The position numbers were made by a program, and so were the translations under genes. The notes beneath the pieces are model-generated. The model was not told where the DNA came from. It worked only from the letters and a program-made list of their open reading frames with translations, and searched no databases. This document shows positions 7,242-11,350 of a stretch of 11,350 bases of DNA, in pieces. The stretch's first letter is position 1. Every line of letters begins with the position of its first letter. Source of the stretch: an uncultured Bacteroidales bacterium (GTDB lineage: Bacteria; Bacteroidota; Bacteroidia; Bacteroidales; Tenuifilaceae); NCBI GenBank assembly GCA_937915475.1, contig CALGIR010000318.1:1-11350 (forward strand), given 5' to 3'.

Positions 7242-7992
7242 ATTGCTTTAGTATTTCCTTAGCCAAATCGGAGTAATCGTGGGCACCTCGGCTTTTTGGT
7301 GCATAATCGAATATATTCTGCTTAAACGCTCCCGATTCCATTAGCGAAATATCCTGACGGATATAGGTGTTGAAGATTTTGCCTGCAAAATTCTGATTAT
7401 CGGAAAGGCTCTGTATTACTGCTTGGCTAAATTTTGTGCGTGGTGCGAGTTTAACAAACAGAATGCCCCCCAATTCAAGTGATGGATTCATACGCTTTTT
7501 CGCCTTTTCGGATATTAGCATTATCCTGTCGAGGCCAATAAAAGCAAAGTTTTCTGCTTGCATTGGTACAATAAAGTGATTTGCAGCAACCAGCGAATTG
7601 GTAGATAAAGTGCCCAAACTAGGAGGGCAATCTATTAGAATAAAGTCGAAATTGTCTGCAACCTTCTCAAGCTGCTCACGCAGCATATACTCGCGGCCCG
7701 GCTCGTTATTTAGTAGGAACTCATAATCGAGTAGTTTCTCATTTGCTGGAATAAGGCTCAATTTCCCGTTAGGAATAATTACGCTATTTATATCAACTTT
7801 ACCAACTAGCAACTCCCCTATCCCTTGCTCAGTGCCATTTGCTCCAAAAGCTGATGATAGATTACATTGACTATCCAGGTCAACCATAAGCACTCTTTGC
7901 TTTTTTTTAGCCAAAGCAGCCCCTAAATTAAGCACAGTAGTTGTCTTACCTGTTCCGCCCTTATTGTTTATAATGCTAATAATATTTGACAT
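7228..7992 (-). CDS. Orphan ParA/Soj-family ATPase
   Basis: This is a 254-residue P-loop ATPase of the ParA/MinD superfamily, which forms nucleotide-dependent dimers that bind DNA or membrane and distribute plasmids, chromosomes or protein cargo. The deviant Walker A box KGGTGKTT spans 11-18, with signature Lys11 and Lys16. Walker A' is VDLDSQCN (D38, D40) and Walker B is ILIDCPPS (D121). There is no N-terminal helix-turn-helix extension, so it resembles the short Soj/type Ib class. There is no MinD-like C-terminal amphipathic helix. The ATG at 7992 is preferred: the frame extends one codon upstream only through a TTG. No ParB (ParB/Srx nuclease-like domain plus HTH) is adjacent. Instead a 95-residue protein overlaps its end by 14 nt. 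No promoter motif was recognised upstream. Confidence 0.92.
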   Translation of the reverse strand: MSNIISIINNKGGTGKTTTVLNLGAALAKKKQRVLMVDLDSQCNLSSAFGANGTEQGIGELLVGKVDINSVIIPNGKLSLIPANEKLLDYEFLLNNEPGREYMLREQLEKVADNFDFILIDCPPSLGTLSTNSLVAANHFIVPMQAENFAFIGLDRIMLISEKAKKRMNPSLELGGILFVKLAPRTKFSQAVIQSLSDNQNFAGKIFNTYIRQDISLMESGAFKQNIFDYAPKSRGAHDYSDLAKEILKQYGKK

Positions 7993-8277
7993 CAACCTAT
8001 GGTTATAATTTTACAGTAAGAGTAAAACCCTCGCATTTAAAAGCACTAAGTTATAAAAAATTACAAACAACTAAAACCATTAATCTGCTATCATTCTTTT
8101 TTCTCAAATCACAGAATAGTTAAAAACTCAGTTTTAAATGCCATCGTATTTAAAAATCTTGAAATAAACTTAATACAGCAAACTAAAATTGTCGTAACCC
8201 CCTGCAAGTCAACTAATGACAACGCCCCTAAACTGAACCTTATCTGAGTTTCACTTTTTATACGCAAATAATATGGC

Positions 8278-8285
8278 TACCTTTG
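8278..8285 (+). promoter_or_regulatory. Strong -7 type promoter motif, upstream of the porin leader
   Basis: TACCTTTG is a perfect match to the Bacteroidota -7 consensus TAnnTTTG. A run of T at 8255-8258 lies 19 nt upstream, where the -33 TTTG is expected (three of four bases). Transcription from here would begin near 8290 and give a leader of about 350 nt before the porin ATG, or a separate small RNA. Activity is not proven. Confidence 0.45.
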
Positions 8286-8310
8286 TCAGTTGGAACCGAG
8301 ATTATTTTCT

Positions 8311-8403
8311 TTCACTTGTTTAGACATCCTACTGGTAATTAAATAAATAGCACCAGTTCTTCAGGGCTCATTTCACTATTGAATTATGATATACAAGTGA
8401 ATG
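8311..8403 (+). repeat. Nested and competing inverted repeats in the porin leader
   Basis: TTCACTTGT at 8311-8319 is a perfect 9 bp inverted match to ACAAGTGAA at 8393-8401. Inside it, ACTGGT at 8331-8336 pairs with ACCAGT at 8352-8357 across a 15 nt loop. A second TTCACT at 8372-8377 can also pair with the AGTGAA at 8396-8401, extended by CA/TG past one bulged base. The local hairpin and the long stem therefore exclude each other. These arms are short and AT-rich enough that chance is a real possibility. Confidence 0.3.
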
Positions 8404-8502
8404 GATGATTGGCAATCAAACATACCGCTAGAATTTAACAATTATAAATAAATCTATTTAAATAATAGGTGTATAACAATATTCATGGAATTTAAAATCA
8501 CA

Positions 8503-8510
8503 TATTTTTG
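8503..8510 (+). promoter_or_regulatory. Possible porin-operon proximal promoter -7 element
   Basis: TATTTTTG is a perfect TAnnTTTG match about 130 nt before the porin ATG. No clear TTTG is seen 19-21 nt upstream, so it is either weak, activator-dependent or a chance match in AT-rich DNA. Confidence 0.35.
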
Positions 8511-8563
8511 TAGTATATTAAAACAAATCCTTATTCATGAGCCTTCGCAGATAATTCAAAAGG

Positions 8564-8589
8564 GGTCTGAAATTATTGGAAAACAGACC
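8564..8589 (+). repeat. Small inverted repeat in the porin 5' leader
   Basis: GGTCTG at 8564-8569 is matched by CAGACC at 8584-8589 across a 14 nt AT-rich loop, 53 nt before the porin start. No T tract follows, so it is not an intrinsic terminator. It could be a leader hairpin or an operator half-site pair. Confidence 0.3.
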
Positions 8590-8642
8590 AACGATACAAA
8601 TCACTTCAAATAAATTAATCATTTTAAAACAAAATTTAAGGT

Positions 8643-9788
8643 ATGAATTTAAAGTTATCAACTTTAATAGTTTTTACTATTGCACTGGCTTTTACCAGTG
8701 TTGCGCAAGAGAAAGAAAACCACTTTGATATAGGTGGTGCTTTACGATTCAATATTTTCGACAAGAGCTGGGTAAACGATAAAACGCAACCTGAGTTTAC
8801 TTGGGACACATGGCGTTTGAATGTAGACGGGTCATTAGGAAAAATAGATTTGAGTTTCGAGTACCGTTTTTACCCAAATTCAAATATTCATTTTATTCAT
8901 CATGGGTATTTTGGATATGGTTGGACCGATAATCTTTACATGAAGTTAGGCGTTTCGCAAGTTCCTTTTGGAATTAAAGGAATTGCCTCCCACTCCTATT
9001 TTTTTCAAGGCCAATACTATTTTGGTTTAGAGGATGATTATGACATAGGGATTAATTTCAACTATACAGGAATAAATAAACTGGAGTTGGATTTTGCCTA
9101 TTTCCGTGAAGCCGAACCACAAGGAAGTGGTGGATTTGCAAGTCGATACTCGTACGACATCGTTCCTGGTCAGCGCATAGATGGAACAGACACTATTACA
9201 TCATCAATCAAAGAGATGAATCAATTCAATCTCCGTGCGGTTTACGACATTTTACCAAGCACTAAATTAGGGATATCTGCCCAAGTTGGGGGTATCTACA
9301 ACAGTGTTTTAGATAAATCAGAAACCAGTACAGCGTTTGCAGTTCACATCCACTCCGCATGGGGTAAAGGATGGAGCTTTAAAGCTACGGCTTTGACTTA
9401 TGATTATGCTGCTCGTTCGGATAACAACCAAAAACTAGACATTGTACAAATGGGAGCTTATGGTTCGGGTTATAATGTGGCAGCAAAAGCCAACTCTTAC
9501 TCTGCTGGGATTGCGAAAACCTTTCAGGTAAACTGGGGTCCAATTAATTCTATTGAAGCACATGTTGACTACACCTATGTTGATAAACACATAAGCGACT
9601 ATTCTGATACACAACAATTGGTTCCTGGGCTATTAATCGCTGCTGGACCAATCTTTATGTATGTAGATTATGCCATGGGGAAAAACCACCCGTGGTTTAA
9701 TGAGAAATTTGGAGAAGGATTATGCGTAGGAGACCCAAATGCAGAATGGATGAAACGTTTTAACATTAACATCGGCTACTATTTTTAA
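8643..9788 (+). CDS. Outer-membrane beta-barrel porin, OprP/DcaP-like
   Basis: This 381-residue protein begins with a signal peptide (short Lys-containing N-region, then STLIVFTIALAF) and a likely signal peptidase I site after SVA at 19-21. The mature part alternates hydrophobic and polar residues, is rich in Tyr, Phe, Trp and Gly, has strand-like stretches such as KIDLSFEYRFY and LYMKLGVSQVPFG, and ends in NINIGYYF. A terminal aromatic is typical of barrels inserted by BamA. There is no SusC-type plug or TonB box, so it should be a passive diffusion channel. The N-terminal pattern recalls OprO/OprP or DcaP-type porins, but the family is not certain. It lies 10 bp upstream of proV on the same strand, which points to a role in admitting the solute imported by ProVW. 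The start follows an AAGG only 2 nt away, and an A-rich leader. Confidence 0.85.
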   Translation: MNLKLSTLIVFTIALAFTSVAQEKENHFDIGGALRFNIFDKSWVNDKTQPEFTWDTWRLNVDGSLGKIDLSFEYRFYPNSNIHFIHHGYFGYGWTDNLYMKLGVSQVPFGIKGIASHSYFFQGQYYFGLEDDYDIGINFNYTGINKLELDFAYFREAEPQGSGGFASRYSYDIVPGQRIDGTDTITSSIKEMNQFNLRAVYDILPSTKLGISAQVGGIYNSVLDKSETSTAFAVHIHSAWGKGWSFKATALTYDYAARSDNNQKLDIVQMGAYGSGYNVAAKANSYSAGIAKTFQVNWGPINSIEAHVDYTYVDKHISDYSDTQQLVPGLLIAAGPIFMYVDYAMGKNHPWFNEKFGEGLCVGDPNAEWMKRFNINIGYYF

Positions 9789-9798
9789 TCTATTTTTT

Positions 9799-11025
9799 AT
9801 GGATAAAATAAAAATTGAAAACCTCTCTCTAATCTTTGGCAAGCACAAAACCAGAGCCATGAGACTCTTAAAGGAAGGCAAAAGCAAAACGGAGATTCTT
9901 GAAGAAACGGGTTGTAGTGTGGCAGTTAGAAATGCAAATTTGACCATCCGCGAAGGTGAAGTATTTGTTATTATGGGGCTTTCAGGTAGCGGAAAATCCA
10001 CCCTACTCAGATGTGTTAACAGACTCATCAATCCCACAGCAGGTAAAATATTCTTAAATAATCAAGAGATTACTAGTATGACGGATAAAGAGTTGTTAGG
10101 GATTCGTCGTACTGGGCTGGCCATGGTGTTTCAGCACTTTGGTCTGCTCCCACACCGCACAGTATTAAGCAATGTTGCTTTTGGGTTGGAACTTAAAGGG
10201 GTGAACAAGGAAGAACGGCTTGAAAAAGCCATGGAAACCATCGAATTGGTGGGCCTTTTAGGATACGAAAATCAAAAAGTAAGCGACCTCTCCGGAGGTA
10301 TGCAACAACGGGTGGGGTTAGCTCGCGGGCTAGCCAACTCACCCGAGGTGTTGCTTATGGACGAAGCTTTTTCAGCCCTCGACCCACTCATTCGTTCACA
10401 AATGCAAGACGAGCTATTATTACTGCAAGAGAAGATGCAAAAAACCATCCTATTTATTACCCATGACCTAGAAGAGGCATTTAAACTGGGTGACCGCATT
10501 GCCATAATGAATGACGGAGAGATAGTGCAGGTAGGTACAGCGGAAAAAATCATTACTCAACCTGCCAATGATTATGTAAAATCATTTGTTGAAAAAGTAG
10601 ACCATAGCACCATTATAACTGCCAGCAGTATTATGTTTCGTAATCCTAAAATTGTGCGAATGAAAAGAGACGGACCACAAACCGTATTAAGAATGATGCG
10701 CGAAACAGGATTAAAAACATTACCGGTAGTTCGAACCAACCGTACATTCTTGGGGTATGTAAATATCTCTGATGTGGTGGAGGTTATCAAAAAGAAGACA
10801 ACCACCATAGAAGGTATTATAAATGAAAGTGTTATGGTTGTTACTCCCGATACAACAGTGGATGATATGCTTCCCCTTATTACTAAAACCAATCACCCAA
10901 TACCAGTAATTAATGATGACAACCATCTAATGGGGCTGGTTTCTCTCACCTCATTAATTGCCGAATCAACAGGCAAAGACAGAGGAGAGATAGATGATAT
11001 TATCCAAAAAGCCATAGAATTATGA
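9799..11025 (+). CDS. proV: Glycine betaine/proline ABC transporter ATP-binding protein
   Basis: This 408-residue cytoplasmic ATPase energises import of a quaternary-amine compatible solute. The N-terminus has the ProV/OpuAA-specific segment (LSLIFGKHKTRAMRLL, then GKSKTEILEETGCSVAVRNAN) before the ABC core. The core has Walker A GLSGSGKST (60-68), Q112 in MVFQHFGLLPH, signature LSGGMQQRVG (164-173), Walker B VLLMDEAFSALDP (184-196) and switch His222 in ITHDLEEA. A tandem CBS pair fills about 278-390 (TLPVVRTNRTFLGYVNISDV and PIPVINDDNHLMGLVSLTSL). In OpuA this region senses ionic strength or cyclic di-AMP. A polar tail (RGEIDDIIQKAIEL) ends the protein. Length and order are those of intact family members. 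Its stop overlaps the proW start as ATGA, indicating translational coupling. The exact substrate (betaine, proline betaine, choline, carnitine) cannot be told from the ATPase. Confidence 0.96.
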   Translation: MDKIKIENLSLIFGKHKTRAMRLLKEGKSKTEILEETGCSVAVRNANLTIREGEVFVIMGLSGSGKSTLLRCVNRLINPTAGKIFLNNQEITSMTDKELLGIRRTGLAMVFQHFGLLPHRTVLSNVAFGLELKGVNKEERLEKAMETIELVGLLGYENQKVSDLSGGMQQRVGLARGLANSPEVLLMDEAFSALDPLIRSQMQDELLLLQEKMQKTILFITHDLEEAFKLGDRIAIMNDGEIVQVGTAEKIITQPANDYVKSFVEKVDHSTIITASSIMFRNPKIVRMKRDGPQTVLRMMRETGLKTLPVVRTNRTFLGYVNISDVVEVIKKKTTTIEGIINESVMVVTPDTTVDDMLPLITKTNHPIPVINDDNHLMGLVSLTSLIAESTGKDRGEIDDIIQKAIEL

Positions 11026-11350
11026 TAGTAGGAGATTACGTAGAAAAAGGTGTTAACTGGATAACTGCCAATTTCTCTGGTGTTCTCGATAGCATCAGTG
11101 ATGGAATGAGCGCCTTTATTGGAAGTATTGAAGCGTTCTGGCTATGGTTACCATACTATGTAGTAATAGCACTGTTTGCAGGTTTAGCCTACTGGAAAAC
11201 AAGCAAATCAAATGCCATATTTACCATACTAGGGTTGGTATTTATCTATTACATAGGATTCTGGGAGGCGACCATGATGACCCTTTCATTGGTATTGGCC
11301 TCTGCCTTTATAGCATTATTGATAGGAATTCCACTGGGAATATGGAGCGC
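11022..11350 (+). CDS. proW: Glycine betaine/proline ABC transporter permease, N-terminal part (3' truncated)
   Basis: This is the inner-membrane channel subunit partnering ProV. It begins at the ATG inside the ATGA overlap with proV, and 109 codons are present before the window ends. The fragment starts with a soluble amphipathic stretch (MIVGDYVEKGVNWITANFSG, then FIGSIEAFWLWLP). Hydrophobic segments follow: YYVVIALFAGLAYW, IFTILGLVFIYYIGFW and the beginning of MTLSLVLASAFIALLIGIPLGIW. The W-LP-Y, LGL...GFWE.TM.TL and IGIPLGI patterns are those of ProW/OpuAB proteins. No long periplasmic N-terminal extension is present, so it resembles OpuAB more than the long E. coli ProW. A substrate-binding protein, separate or fused, would be expected downstream, outside the window. 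Confidence 0.93.
   Translation, partial: MIVGDYVEKGVNWITANFSGVLDSISDGMSAFIGSIEAFWLWLPYYVVIALFAGLAYWKTSKSNAIFTILGLVFIYYIGFWEATMMTLSLVLASAFIALLIGIPLGIWS

Larger units (their letters stand above)
7993..8642. other. 650 bp intergenic region between parA and the porin operon
   Basis: No convincing gene lies here. The region is AT-rich and separates two divergent units, so it must hold the parA promoter (not recognised) and the porin promoter. It holds two TAnnTTTG-type motifs on the plus strand (8278-8285 and 8503-8510) and several inverted repeats between 8311 and 8589. A perfect 10 bp inverted pair also occurs, GCATTTAAAA at 8033-8042 and its complement at 8132-8141. Given the AT content of the region, that pair could easily be chance. 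Two short open frames (8273-8323 and 8401-8451, 16 codons each) show no feature supporting translation. No tRNA or terminator was seen. Confidence 0.7.

Noticed and set aside
6954..7992. ParA pair as the chromosomal parAB segregation locus
   Set aside because: The partner is far too short for Spo0J/ParB and lacks its motifs, and no parS-like 16 bp palindrome was noticed nearby.
8033..8141. Perfect 10 bp inverted repeat GCATTTAAAA at 8033-8042 and 8132-8141
   Set aside because: The arms are AT-rich and 89 bases apart. One such match in about 650 AT-rich bases is close to chance expectation, and no associated feature was seen.
8273..8323. Short open frame of 16 codons, beginning MATFVSWNRDYF
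   Set aside because: It overlaps the TACCTTTG promoter-like motif, is no longer than expected by chance, and has no support such as a ribosome site or a recognisable product.
8401..8451. Short open frame of 16 codons, beginning MDDWQSNIPLEF
   Set aside because: A stop codon lies just upstream in frame, it does not join to anything longer, and no family is recognisable. I could not exclude a leader peptide, but nothing supports it.

Overview
The window reads as a chromosomal contig end from a Bacteroidota member, probably Bacteroidales or a related anaerobic or marine lineage. The evidence is a full set of Bacteroidota-like proteins (LigA, DapA, a DUF6913-like protein, a long RelA/SpoT homologue), moderately AT-rich DNA, no strong Shine-Dalgarno sequences before most starts, and promoter-like motifs of the TTTG / TAnnTTTG type. 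The lineage is inferred from protein character, not from a search. Bases 1-20 are not genomic: they equal the last 20 bases of the Illumina TruSeq adapter, so the first gene is cut by a contig end.

Layout. (1) 22-1067, plus strand: the C-terminal part of an SsuC/TauC-type ABC permease, then its ATPase. (2) 1079-4634, minus strand: ligA, a DUF6913-like gene and dapA, probably one transcription unit. It converges on the ATPase gene with an 11 bp gap. (3) 4761-6953, plus strand: a long RelA/SpoT protein, divergent from ligA across a 126 bp promoter region. Its synthetase half looks intact, but its hydrolase half lacks several catalytic or substrate-contact residues. (4) 6954-7992, minus strand: an orphan ParA-type ATPase overlapping by 14 nt a 95-residue partner with a ribbon-helix-helix-like C-terminus. 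It abuts the rel stop codon with no spacer. (5) 7993-8642: a 650 bp gap with no convincing gene, two promoter-like motifs and several inverted repeats. (6) 8643-11350, plus strand: an outer-membrane beta-barrel porin, proV (ATPase with CBS pair) and the start of proW, running off the window.

How the genes work together. The last block looks like a complete envelope route for a compatible solute such as glycine betaine: an outer-membrane channel in the same operon as the inner-membrane ABC importer, behind a long and possibly structured leader. The rel gene suggests a (p)ppGpp synthetase specialised away from hydrolysis, which implies that another protein degrades the alarmone. The ParA pair may position an unknown cargo or be a remnant of a mobile element. 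No tRNA, rRNA, CRISPR array, insertion sequence or integrase was seen. The strongest candidates for something undescribed are the porin-proVW coupling with its leader and the ParA/small-partner pair.
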